From Gammaproteobacteria bacterium (lineage in GTDB: Bacteria; Pseudomonadota; Gammaproteobacteria; HK1), in NCBI GenBank assembly GCA_022823045.1, contig JAJDXW010000368.1, positions 1 to 44,478 on the forward strand: a DNA stretch of 44,478 bases. Reading direction: 5' to 3'. Positions 25,243-33,777 of the stretch are shown one piece after another. A program made the position numbers and the translations under genes. The notes below the pieces were generated by a model. It was not told the DNA's origin, ran no database searches, and was given only the letters and a program-made list of their open reading frames with translations. Each line of letters begins with the position of its first letter. Within the stretch, counting starts at the first letter, position 1.

Positions 25243-26454
25243 CTACACCACTCGCTGCTCGCGGAGGCGGGCGATGCCCGCCTCCGGGTAGCCGAGGGCA
25301 TCCAGCACCTCGGCGGTGTGCTGGCCGATATGGGGGGCGAAGCTCCGCACCCCGCCCGGCGTCTCGGAGAGCTTGATCGCGACCCCGGCCTGGGTGACCG
25401 TCCCCGCCTCCGGGTGGTCGAGGTCGAGGGCCATCTGCCGGTGCCGGACCTGCGGGTCGTCGAACACCTCGGGGACGGTGTAGACCGGCCCCGCGCAGAC
25501 GTCCGCCCCGACCAGCAGCTCGTACCACTCCGCGCGGTCGCGGGTGAGAAAGAGAGCCTCGAGCTCCTCGCGTGCGGCGGCGTGCGCCTCGCCCGCGGGC
25601 CGCGAGAAGTCGCCCATCTTCATCCCGCAGTCCTTGAGGTGGGGGCGGCCGACCGCGTCGCAGAAGTTGTTCCAGAGCCAGGGCTCGGTGCAGCCGACGG
25701 TGATGCTCTTCCCGTCGCGGGTGCGGTAGGTCCCGTAGAAGGCATGACGGCCCGCGAACACCCCCTTGCCGCGCCCCGGAACCTCGCCGTCGGAGAAGTA
25801 GTCGCGCACGTTGGGGGTCGCGGCGAGGAGCGAGATGGTGGTGTCGAGGTAGGAGACGTCGACGAGCTGGCCGCGCCCGGTCCGCTCCCGGGCGTAGAGG
25901 GCGAGGAGGACCCCGGCGAAGCCGTGCATGGAGGCCCCCGCGTAGTCGGCGATGATGTTGAGGGGGATGGCGGGGTCGCCGTCCGGCTCGCCGATGAGGT
26001 CGAGGACCCCGGCGAGGGCGAGGAAGTTGAGGTCGTGGGCGGGGCGGTCCCGGTACGGCCCGTCCTGCCCGAAGCCGCTGAGCGCACAGTAGACGAGGCG
26101 GGGGTTGAGCTCCGAAAGCCGCTCGTAGCCGCCGCCGAGGCGCTCCATCACTCCCGGCCGGAATCCCTCCACCAGCACGTCGTGCTCGCGCACGAGCCCG
26201 TGCAGGATCTCCTGTCCTTCGGGCGACTTGAGGTTGAGGGTGAGGCTTCGCTTGTTGCGGTTGGTGAAGCTCGTTGCGAGGGTGCGGGCCTCGTCCGGCC
26301 CTGGCGAGGCCCCCGAGCCGCGGAGGGCCCCCGTCGGCGGCGGCTCGATCTTGAGCACGTCCGCGCCCATGTCGGCCAGCATCATGGTGCAGAACGCGCC
26401 CGGCCCGACCCGCGTCAGCTCGAGCACCCGTACTCCGTCAAGAGGCCCCGCCAT
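25243..26454 (-). CDS. CaiB/BaiF family III CoA-transferase or alpha-methylacyl-CoA racemase-like protein
   Basis: 403 aa. Motifs are GVRVLELTRVGPGAFCTMML, ADMGADVLKIEPP, NRNKRSLTLNLKSPEG (racemase-like), LVEGFRPGVMERLG, YCALSGFGQDGPY and RPAHDLNFLALAGVLDL. The H140-D141 pair fits the catalytic H/D of alpha-methylacyl-CoA racemase (HDINYLAL in known enzymes); D141 is also the thioester-forming Asp of family III CoA-transferases. The racemase is therefore as likely as a transferase. ATG 26454; convergent with the Uma2 gene (18 nt apart) and divergent from the alpha/beta hydrolase. Confidence 0.88.
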   Translation of the reverse strand: MAGPLDGVRVLELTRVGPGAFCTMMLADMGADVLKIEPPPTGALRGSGASPGPDEARTLATSFTNRNKRSLTLNLKSPEGQEILHGLVREHDVLVEGFRPGVMERLGGGYERLSELNPRLVYCALSGFGQDGPYRDRPAHDLNFLALAGVLDLIGEPDGDPAIPLNIIADYAGASMHGFAGVLLALYARERTGRGQLVDVSYLDTTISLLAATPNVRDYFSDGEVPGRGKGVFAGRHAFYGTYRTRDGKSITVGCTEPWLWNNFCDAVGRPHLKDCGMKMGDFSRPAGEAHAAAREELEALFLTRDRAEWYELLVGADVCAGPVYTVPEVFDDPQVRHRQMALDLDHPEAGTVTQAGVAIKLSETPGGVRSFAPHIGQHTAEVLDALGYPEAGIARLREQRVV

Positions 26455-26611
26455 CTCGTCTTCTCCTTCTCCGCGTGAACTGTGCGGATAGGTTAAGCGG
26501 TGGCGCGCGCCGCACCAAGGGCCACCGGGAGTTGCCGGCGTAGCGCAGCCCCCGTCGGCGCGCGGCTGGAGGGAGCGCGGACCGGCGGCGGGCGATCGGG
26601 CGACGAGCGGT

Positions 26612-26617
26612 TAGACT
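26612..26617 (+). promoter_or_regulatory. Candidate -10 hexamer for the first alpha/beta hydrolase
   Basis: TAGACT, 77 nt before ATG 26694, in a very GC-rich divergent gap. Same TAnnnT pattern as other genes here. Confidence 0.25.
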
Positions 26618-26693
26618 TGGGGACGAAAGGGGACGGACCCTAGGGGTGGGACCGTCCGGTGGAGAGGCCTTCGGAGCGAAGAGGAGGAGAACC

Positions 26694-27584
26694 ATGCCGC
26701 ACGCGAGGACCGACGACGGAGTCGCGCTCTACTACGAGGAGACGGGGACCGGCGAGCCGATCCTCTTCATCCACGAGTTTGCCGGCGACTACCGGGCATG
26801 GGAGCCGCAGATGCGGCACTTCGGCCATTCGTACCGCTGCATCGCTTACAACGCGCGCGGGTATCCGCCCTCGGGCGTGCCCGAGGACCCCGAGAGCTAC
26901 TCCCAGGACCGCGCCCGCCTCGACGCGCTCGCGATCCTCGATCACCTGGGAATCGAGCGTGCCCACGTCGTGGGGCTCTCCATGGGGGGGTTCGCGGCCT
27001 TGCACTTCGGCATCCATCACCAGGACCGCGCCCTTTCGCTGGTGGTCGCGGGCTGCGGCTACGGGGCGGAGCGCGACCGGCGCGAGCAGTTCCGCACCGA
27101 GACCGAGAACATCGCGCGGTTCATCGAGTCGGCGAGCGTCGCCGCCTTCGCGGATCGCTACGCGGAGGGTCCGACCCGGGTCCAGTTCCAGAACAAGGAT
27201 CCGCGCGGGTGGGCGGAGTTCCGCGACCAGCTCGCGGAGCACTCGCTGCGCGGCGCCGCGAACACGATGCGCGGCATCCAGGGACGGCGCCCGTCCATCT
27301 ACGACCTCGAGGACGGGATGCGCGAGATTCGGGTTCCGACCCTCGTCCTGACCGGCGACGAGGACGACCCCTGCCTCACCCCCAACGTGTTCATGAAGCG
27401 GACGATCCCGTCCGCCGCACTCATCACCCTGCCCAATTCGGGGCACACCATCAACATCGAGGAGCCGCAGCTCTTCAACCAGGCGCTGGAGTGGTTCCTG
27501 AGCCAGGTACGAACCGGACGCTGGCCGCAGCGCGATGTGCGGTCGCAGACCGGCTCGATCACCGGCATGGACGACGATGCGTGA
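26694..27584 (+). CDS. Alpha/beta-fold hydrolase, copy 1
   Basis: 296 aa. ILFIHEFAGDYRAWEPQM is the oxyanion region, VVGLSMGGFAALHFG holds nucleophile S97, VLTGDEDDPC the acid, and LPNSGHTINIEEPQLF the histidine. The triad is complete. Similar to 3-oxoadipate enol-lactonase or ester hydrolases; substrate unknown. GAGGAGGAG 5 nt before ATG 26694 fixes the start. It is followed 111 nt later by the E1 fusion gene on the same strand, and a second hydrolase follows that, so a small catabolic cluster is plausible. Confidence 0.88.
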   Translation: MPHARTDDGVALYYEETGTGEPILFIHEFAGDYRAWEPQMRHFGHSYRCIAYNARGYPPSGVPEDPESYSQDRARLDALAILDHLGIERAHVVGLSMGGFAALHFGIHHQDRALSLVVAGCGYGAERDRREQFRTETENIARFIESASVAAFADRYAEGPTRVQFQNKDPRGWAEFRDQLAEHSLRGAANTMRGIQGRRPSIYDLEDGMREIRVPTLVLTGDEDDPCLTPNVFMKRTIPSAALITLPNSGHTINIEEPQLFNQALEWFLSQVRTGRWPQRDVRSQTGSITGMDDDA

Positions 27585-27695
27585 ACGCGCGTGGTTTCGT
27601 GTTTCCCCGATGGCGCGAATCCCGCGCCGCTGGCGGATTCGGTCCGGCCGGCGGCGTCCGGCAAGAATGAGAGTGTCCCCCGGAGGAGACCGCCC

Positions 27696-29729
27696 ATGAC
27701 CCAGATCGTTCAGCCATCCGAGACCGGCTCGACGCCGAAGTCCAACCTGCGCCTGCCGCCCGACCTTCACGTCGATCTCTACCGGACGATGCGCCGCATC
27801 CGCGCCTTCGACGAGAAGGTCGCGGAGCTCTTCACCGGCGGCGAGATCAAGGGCACCGCGCACAGCTACGTGGGGCAGGAGGCGGTCGCGGCCGGGGTCT
27901 GCGCGAGCCTCGGGCCCGAGGACTTCATGGCGAGCCACCACCGCGGGCACGGCCACTGCATCGCCAAGGGCGCGCGCCTCGACCTCATGATGGCCGAGCT
28001 CATGGGCCGCGAGTCCGGCTACTGCCAGGGGCTCGGGGGCTCGATGCACATCGCGGACCTCGGTCTCAACATCCTCGGGGCGAACGGCATCGTCGGGGCC
28101 GCGATGCCCCTCTCGACCGGGGCGGGTCTCGCCGCCCGACTCGACGGCACCGGCCGCGTCGCGGTCGCGTTCTTCGGCGACGGCGCCGCGAACCAGGGCG
28201 TCTTCCACGAATCGCTCAACCTCGCTTCGGTGTGGAAGCTGCCCCTCGTCTTCATCTGCGAGAACAACCAGTACGCGCTCTCGACGTCCTTCCGGGACAC
28301 GACCTCGGTGGACCAGGTGGCGGAGCGCGCGGTGGCGTACGGGATCCCCGGCCGCACCATCGACGGCAATGACGTCGTGGAGGTCTACGAGACGGTGCGC
28401 GAGGCGGTCGAACGCGCCCGCGCCGGCGAAGGCCCCACCCTCATCGAGGCGATGACCTATCGCTGGGGTGGACACTCGATGCGGGCCAACATCCGCGATC
28501 CGAGGAGCGAGGACGAGTACGCGGCCTGGATGGAGCGCGATCCCGTCCAACGGGTGGAGCGCGAGCTCGCGGACGTCGAGATCGTCGACGAGGCGGGCAT
28601 CGAATCGATCGGGTCGGAGGTCGTCGCGGAGCTCGACGAGGCGGTGGAGTTCGGTCGCGCGGCGGATCAGCCCGCGGCGGACGTGCTCGGAACCGCGGTC
28701 TACGCGCCGCACGAAGCGTTCGAGGAGCCGGCCCCGGCGAACGGCAGCGGCCGGACCCTCGGCTTCGTGGATGCGCTCAACGAAGCGCTCCACCAGGAGA
28801 TGGAGAGCGACTCCCAGGTCGTCGTCATGGGCGAGGACGTCGGCGCGACGGGCGGGATCTTCGGGGCGACGAAAGGGCTCATGGAGAAGTTCGGTGCGGA
28901 ACGGGTGCGGGACACACCGATCTCGGAGGCCGGTTTCGTCGGCTGCGGGATCGGGGCCGCGATCGCGGGCCTTCGCCCGGTGGTCGAGATCCAGATCTTC
29001 GACTTCGTCGCCCTCACCATGGACATGCTGGTCAACCAGGCCGCGAAGTTCCGGTTCATGCTGGGCGGCAAGAACACCGTGCCGGTGGTGATCCGGGGTC
29101 CCCAGGGGGGCGGCATCCGCATGGCGGCGCAGCACAGCCAGAGCCTGGAGGCGTGGTTCACCCACGTGCCGGGCCTGGTGGTGGTGGCGCCCTCGGGCCC
29201 CTACGAGGCGAAGGGGCTCCTCACCGCGGCCATCCGCGACCCGAATCCCGTCATCTTCCTCGAGGCGAAGCTCCAGTACCTCGAGCCGGCCGCGCCGGTG
29301 CCCGAGGAACCCTACGCGATCCCGATCGGCAAGGCCGCGGTCAAGCGCGAAGGGACGGACGTTACCCTGGTGGCCACGATGGCGATGGTCCCGCGCGCGC
29401 TCGCGGCGGCGGAGAGCCTCGCCCGCCAGGGGCACAGCGTGGAGGTCATCGATCCGCGCACCCTGAAGCCCCTCGACGAGGACACCCTGCTCGCATCGGT
29501 GCGCAAGACCCGCCGGCTCGTCGTCGCCCACGAGGCGTGCCTCACGGGCGGATTCGGGGCGGAGGTCGCGGCCCTCGTCGCGGAAAAGGCATTCGACTGG
29601 CTCGACGCCCCGGTCGCCCGGGTCGCCGCCCTCGACACCCCGATGCCCTACAACGAGGCCCTGGAGCGCCAGGTGATCCCGAGCCAGCAGCGGATCGCCG
29701 ATGCCATCCGGGAGACCCTCGCGTACTGA
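27696..29729 (+). CDS. Fused E1 alpha-beta 2-oxoacid dehydrogenase (TPP-dependent)
   Basis: Oxidatively decarboxylates a 2-oxoacid or acetoin and passes the acyl group to a lipoyl E2. Residues ~20-330 are E1-alpha: GTAHSYVGQEAVAAGVC, FMASHHRGHGHCIAKGA, QGLGGSMHIAD, then the TPP motif GDGAANQGVFHESLNLASVW ... ICENN at 161-191. A short linker (about 335-352) leads to E1-beta at 353-677: GEDVGATGGIFGATKGL, RDTPISEAGFVGCGIGAAIA, GPQGGGIRMAAQHSQSLEAW and EVIDPRTLKPLDEDTLL. Subunits are usually separate genes, so this is a single-chain E1. Substrate could be pyruvate, branched-chain oxoacids or acetoin. No E2 or E3 gene lies in the window. CGGAGGAG precedes ATG 27696. Confidence 0.9.
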   Translation: MTQIVQPSETGSTPKSNLRLPPDLHVDLYRTMRRIRAFDEKVAELFTGGEIKGTAHSYVGQEAVAAGVCASLGPEDFMASHHRGHGHCIAKGARLDLMMAELMGRESGYCQGLGGSMHIADLGLNILGANGIVGAAMPLSTGAGLAARLDGTGRVAVAFFGDGAANQGVFHESLNLASVWKLPLVFICENNQYALSTSFRDTTSVDQVAERAVAYGIPGRTIDGNDVVEVYETVREAVERARAGEGPTLIEAMTYRWGGHSMRANIRDPRSEDEYAAWMERDPVQRVERELADVEIVDEAGIESIGSEVVAELDEAVEFGRAADQPAADVLGTAVYAPHEAFEEPAPANGSGRTLGFVDALNEALHQEMESDSQVVVMGEDVGATGGIFGATKGLMEKFGAERVRDTPISEAGFVGCGIGAAIAGLRPVVEIQIFDFVALTMDMLVNQAAKFRFMLGGKNTVPVVIRGPQGGGIRMAAQHSQSLEAWFTHVPGLVVVAPSGPYEAKGLLTAAIRDPNPVIFLEAKLQYLEPAAPVPEEPYAIPIGKAAVKREGTDVTLVATMAMVPRALAAAESLARQGHSVEVIDPRTLKPLDEDTLLASVRKTRRLVVAHEACLTGGFGAEVAALVAEKAFDWLDAPVARVAALDTPMPYNEALERQVIPSQQRIADAIRETLAY

Positions 29730-29742
29730 CCTTGCCGGGGAA

Positions 29743-29765
29743 CCGGCCGGCGGCGTGCCGGCCGG
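29743..29765 (+). terminator. Perfect GC hairpin between the E1 fusion and the second hydrolase
   Basis: CCGGCCGGC-GGCGT-GCCGGCCGG, a 9-bp stem with a 5-nt loop, 14 nt after the E1 stop and 27 nt before the next ATG. No U tract. It may partly terminate transcription or set differential expression within an operon. Confidence 0.4.
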
Positions 29766-29791
29766 AACCCGCCCCATACGGAGCCGCACCC

Positions 29792-30577
29792 ATGAAAGTC
29801 ACCGCGAACGGAATCGGGATCCGCTACGAGCTCGAGGGCCCGGAGTCGGCGCCCGTCGTCGTCATGAGCCACTCCCTCGCCGCGAACGTCGGCATGTGGG
29901 AGGACCAGATGCCGATCCTCGGCGAGTACCGGGTGCTCCGCTACGACACCCGGGGGCATGGCGAGACCGACGCGCCGGAAGGCGACTACACCCTCGACCA
30001 GCTCGCCGACGACCTCTTCGCCCTCCTCGACGCGCTCGCGATCGACCGGGCCCACCTCGTCGGGCTCTCGATGGGCGGGATGATTGGACAGACCGCGGCC
30101 CTCAGGGACCCGTCGCGCTTCCTCAGCCTCTCGCTCTGCGACACGTCGAGCCGGGTCCCGGGGGAGGGGCAGGCGCTCTGGAGCGAACGGATGGAGGCGG
30201 CGCGCTCGCACGGGATGGAGGCGCTCGTCGAGTCGACCATCGACCGCTGGTTCTCGCCCACGTTCCAGATCGAGGAGCCGGACCGGGTGGAGCGGGTCCG
30301 GGAGATGATCCGGACCACGCCGGTGGCGGGCTACTGCGGGTGCTGCGCCGCGATCCGTGCGCTCGACCTCACCGACCGGATCGCCGAGATCCGGCTCCCG
30401 ACCCTCCTCGTCGTCGGCGAGGACGACCCCGGCACCCCGGTCGCCGCCCACGAGGTCATCCGGGACCGGATCGAGGGCTCGCGGCTCGTCGTCATCAAGG
30501 ACGCCCTCCACTTCAGCAACGTCGAGCAGACCGACCTCTTCAACGACACCCTCGGCGCCTTCCTCGCCGAGCACTGA
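29792..30577 (+). CDS. Alpha/beta-fold hydrolase, copy 2 (3-oxoadipate enol-lactonase-like)
   Basis: 261 aa, the length of PcaD. VVVMSHSLAANVGMWEDQ, YDTRGHGETDAPEGDYTLDQ, HLVGLSMGGMIGQTAAL with nucleophile S93, LLVVGEDDPGTP with the acid, and VIKDALHFSNVEQTDLF with the histidine are all close to 3-oxoadipate enol-lactonase. No other beta-ketoadipate genes are present, so a different lactone or ester is possible. ATG 29792 with CGGAG about 8 nt upstream. Distinct from copy 1, so not a recent duplicate. It is the last core-like gene before the restriction island. Confidence 0.88.
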   Translation: MKVTANGIGIRYELEGPESAPVVVMSHSLAANVGMWEDQMPILGEYRVLRYDTRGHGETDAPEGDYTLDQLADDLFALLDALAIDRAHLVGLSMGGMIGQTAALRDPSRFLSLSLCDTSSRVPGEGQALWSERMEAARSHGMEALVESTIDRWFSPTFQIEEPDRVERVREMIRTTPVAGYCGCCAAIRALDLTDRIAEIRLPTLLVVGEDDPGTPVAAHEVIRDRIEGSRLVVIKDALHFSNVEQTDLFNDTLGAFLAEH

Positions 30578-30674
30578 GCGAAGCGCCGGTAATCCCGAGG
30601 GTAGCCCGCGAAGACACATAGCCGGACAACCAGGGCGGAAATCGGCAGAGCCGGAACCCCGCGGCGGGGGTGAC

Positions 30675-33533
30675 GTGACGGATACACCAGAACAACGTGC
30701 GCGGCGCGCCATTGACGCGAACCTCGAGGCGGCAGGCTGGCTGGTCCAGAGGCGCGACGAATTGGACCTCAGCGCCGGCCTCGGCATCGCGGTGACCGAG
30801 TTTCCCATGAAGCCGGGGTTCGGCTTCGCCGACTACCTGCTCTACATCGACCGTATCGCCGTCGGTGCCATAGAGGCCAAGGCCACGGGCACGCTCACCG
30901 GGGTCGAGGCGCAGTCGGCCAAGTACTCGTATGGGGTGCCGAGCGGTCTCTTGGTCCACGCTAACCCTCTGCCCTTCCTGTTCGAGTCCAATGGTGCGGT
31001 GACTCGTTTCACGAACGGGTTGGATCCGGTATCGCGCAGCCGTCAGATATTCAACTTCCCAAGGCCCGAGACGCTGGCGGAGTCGATGGCGCAGCCTCTC
31101 TCACTGCGCGCCCGACTGCGAGAGCTGCCGCCCCTGGACGAGTCCCTCTTGTGGGCGGTCCAGGTCCGCGCCGTCCGCAACCTCGAACGGTCGTTCGCCG
31201 ATGCCAGTCCGCGCGCCCTCATCCAGATGGCTACCGGCTCCGGCAAGACCTTCACCGCCGTCAACGTTATCTATCGTCTGCTGAAGCACGCGAGAGCCGG
31301 CCGCGTCCTGTTTCTGGTCGACCGTACCAATCTTGGCCGGCAGGCGTATGACGAGTTCGCAAACTTCGCGCCGCCGGACGACCCGCGCAAGTTTCCCGAG
31401 CTCTACACCGTCCAGCGTCTCGACACGAACTCGGTCAACCCCGCCGCCAAGGTGGTCATCACCACCATCCAGCGGCTCTATTCGATGCTGAAGGGTGAGC
31501 CGGAGTACGACGCCGACAACGAGGAAGGTTCCGCCTTCGACACGGCCCGTCCGTGGCGAGGCGATCCGCCCGAGGTGGCGTACAACTCCGCGATTCCTCC
31601 GGAGTTCTTTGACTTCATCGTCGTCGATGAGTGCCATCGCTCCATCTACGACCTCTGGAGCCGGGTACTGCTCTACTTCGATTCCTTCCTGATCGGGCTC
31701 ACCGCCACTCCGGCCGGCCGGACCATCGGTTTCTTCAACCAGAACCTCGTCATGGAGTATGGCCACGACGAGGCGGTGATCGACGGGGTGAACGTGGACT
31801 TCGACGTGTACCGTATCCGCACCCGCGTCACCGAGGAAGGCGCCAGGATCGAAGCAAGCGAGAGCGGCGTGTACGTGGACAGGCGCGACAGGCTGACCCG
31901 GCGGGAGCGGCTGGAACGCCTTGAAGACGACCTTACCTACACCGCCAACCAGCTCGACCGGGATGTCGTCTCCGAGAGCCAGATCCGCACGGTGCTGCGG
32001 GAGTTCAAGGACAAGGTGCTGCCCGACGCCTTCCCGGGCCGTAACGAACCCCCCAAGACTCTGATCTTCGCCAAGGATGACTCCCACGCGGACGACATCG
32101 TGCGCATCGCCCGTGAAGTCTTCGCTCAAGGCAACGATTTCTGCCAGAAGATCACCTACCGCACCGGCTTCATCAAGCGAACGAGAACGGTAACCGATGA
32201 CGATGGCGTCGATACCGAGGTCACCGAGTGGGTGAGGACCGCGAGCCTCTCCCCTGAAGAGATCCTGGCCAGCTTCCGGCTGAGTTTCTTCCCGCGGATT
32301 GCCGTCACCGTGGACATGATCTCCACCGGCACCGACGTGAAACCGATCGAGTGCGTGTTCTTCATGCGCAATGTCCGCTCCGCCGGCTTCTTCGAGCAGA
32401 TGAAGGGGCGCGGCGTGCGGGTGATATCGCCCGACAAGTTGCGCGCCGTCAGTCCGAGCGCGAAGGTCAAGGACCGTTTCATCGTTGTGGACGCGGTGGG
32501 CGTGTGCGAGCAGGACAAGACCGATTCCCGGACCCTCAACCGCCAGCCGGCGAAGACCCTCGAGCAGGTGCTCAACTACGTCGCCCAAGGGGGTCTCGAC
32601 CCCGAGGCCCTGACCACGCTGGCGGGCCGGCTCGCCCGCCTGCAGAGGGATTTCGCTCCGGACCAGCTCGAGGAGTTGAGGGTCCTCGCCGGCGGCAAGC
32701 CACTGTCGGCCCTTGCCCGTGATTTGCTCAACGCGTGCGACCGGGATGTTCAAGTGGCGGCCGCGAAGGGGCAGGCCGAGAGCGAGCTACCCACCGAGGG
32801 GGAGATCGGCCTGGCTGCCATGCAGCTCGCCCGGGGAGCCGTGACGCCCTTCCTCAAGGCGGCGTTCCGCCGCCGCATCCTCGAAATGCGGCAGCAGAAC
32901 GAGCAGACCATCGACCGGCACACCATCGACGACGTGCTTCATTCCGGCTTCGATGCGGCGGCGGTCGACAAGGCGCGGGCAAGGGTGCGGGACTTCCGCT
33001 CCTGGATCGAACGGCATCGGGACGAATTGACCGCGCTCCAGGTGATCTACGCCGGCGTGCGACCGCTCAAGCTCTCGCTCGGGGACCTCCGCCAGTTGCG
33101 GGACGAACTCGCTCGTCCCCCGCTCGGTACCACCCCGGCCCAGCTCTGGCGTGCCTTCCAGGCGGCGGAGCCGGACAGGGTCAAGGCCGAACCCGATCGG
33201 TCGGGCGGCGGAGGGGAGCCGCTTGCCGATCTTGTGAACCTCGTGCGGGGGGCGCTGCTCCCGCACTTCACCCTCGTGCCTTATCGCGACGAGCTGCGCG
33301 AGCGGTACCGAGTGTGGTTGAGCGAACGTGATGCCGACAGCGAGTTCACGGCGGAGCAGCGCGAATGGCTCGATCGCATGGCCGAGCACATCTCGACCAG
33401 CCTCGCCATCGAGCCGGAGGACTTCGAGACCGGCTGGTTCGGCCAGCAGGGGAGCCTCGGCCGTGCCCATGCCCTGTTCGGTAACCGGCTCCGGTCCCTG
33501 ATGGCGGAGCTCAACGAGCGGCTGGCTGCGTGA
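30675..33533 (+). CDS. hsdR: Type I restriction enzyme, R subunit
   Basis: Translocates and cleaves unmethylated DNA in complex with HsdM and HsdS. Of its 952 aa, the N-terminus is the RecB-like nuclease: GFADYLLYIDR and VGAIEAKATG give D53, E67 and K69. The SF2 motor follows: Walker A MATGSGKT at 185-192, VVDECHRSIYDLWS with D318-E-C-H321, LTATPAG in motif III, and motif VI-type EQMKGRGVRVI. The C-terminal ~250 residues are the helical domain that contacts the methylase. GTG 30675 is chosen because the downstream residues TDTPEQRARRAIDANLEAAG match HsdR N-termini. Motifs intact, so probably active. hsdS lies 220 bp downstream, with an antitoxin remnant between. Confidence 0.93.
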   Translation: MTDTPEQRARRAIDANLEAAGWLVQRRDELDLSAGLGIAVTEFPMKPGFGFADYLLYIDRIAVGAIEAKATGTLTGVEAQSAKYSYGVPSGLLVHANPLPFLFESNGAVTRFTNGLDPVSRSRQIFNFPRPETLAESMAQPLSLRARLRELPPLDESLLWAVQVRAVRNLERSFADASPRALIQMATGSGKTFTAVNVIYRLLKHARAGRVLFLVDRTNLGRQAYDEFANFAPPDDPRKFPELYTVQRLDTNSVNPAAKVVITTIQRLYSMLKGEPEYDADNEEGSAFDTARPWRGDPPEVAYNSAIPPEFFDFIVVDECHRSIYDLWSRVLLYFDSFLIGLTATPAGRTIGFFNQNLVMEYGHDEAVIDGVNVDFDVYRIRTRVTEEGARIEASESGVYVDRRDRLTRRERLERLEDDLTYTANQLDRDVVSESQIRTVLREFKDKVLPDAFPGRNEPPKTLIFAKDDSHADDIVRIAREVFAQGNDFCQKITYRTGFIKRTRTVTDDDGVDTEVTEWVRTASLSPEEILASFRLSFFPRIAVTVDMISTGTDVKPIECVFFMRNVRSAGFFEQMKGRGVRVISPDKLRAVSPSAKVKDRFIVVDAVGVCEQDKTDSRTLNRQPAKTLEQVLNYVAQGGLDPEALTTLAGRLARLQRDFAPDQLEELRVLAGGKPLSALARDLLNACDRDVQVAAAKGQAESELPTEGEIGLAAMQLARGAVTPFLKAAFRRRILEMRQQNEQTIDRHTIDDVLHSGFDAAAVDKARARVRDFRSWIERHRDELTALQVIYAGVRPLKLSLGDLRQLRDELARPPLGTTPAQLWRAFQAAEPDRVKAEPDRSGGGGEPLADLVNLVRGALLPHFTLVPYRDELRERYRVWLSERDADSEFTAEQREWLDRMAEHISTSLAIEPEDFETGWFGQQGSLGRAHALFGNRLRSLMAELNERLAA

Positions 33534-33687
33534 CAGGAGTCTGCGGGCATGGGCAGGTCTCGAACCCGGTCGCCGCACTGGCCAGTACACGAGCGGCCCA
33601 CTCCGGCCGGACGATTTTCTCTGGCTGTTTTCATTTCCGATCCAGCGAGGTAAGTTATATGGCCAAAGTGGTCAGGGAGAGCCTGCC

Positions 33688-33777
33688 GTGCAAGGCTGGC
33701 AAGTACAGGAAGCCAAGGCACGTTTCAACGAGTCAAGGCGCGATGCCGTCAAGGAATGCCTGCAGTCGGTGTCGTGA
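33688..33777 (+). pseudogene. Truncated Phd/YefM antitoxin remnant
   Basis: GTG 33688 opens a 29-codon frame beginning QGWQVQEAKARFNE, the typical first helix/strand of Phd/YefM antitoxins (WQVQEAKARFSELL). It then loses similarity and stops at 33775-33777. The frame runs into the start region of hsdS, whose internal GTG 33774 overlaps its TGA. Probably the stump of a toxin-antitoxin locus removed by deletion, or a leader peptide that survived for that reason. Confidence 0.6.

Noticed and set aside
26640-29789. Open frame of about 1050 codons on the minus strand opposite the E1 fusion
   Set aside because: Antisense shadow of a GC-rich gene; composition is Arg/His/Gly/Asp-rich with no recognisable domain.
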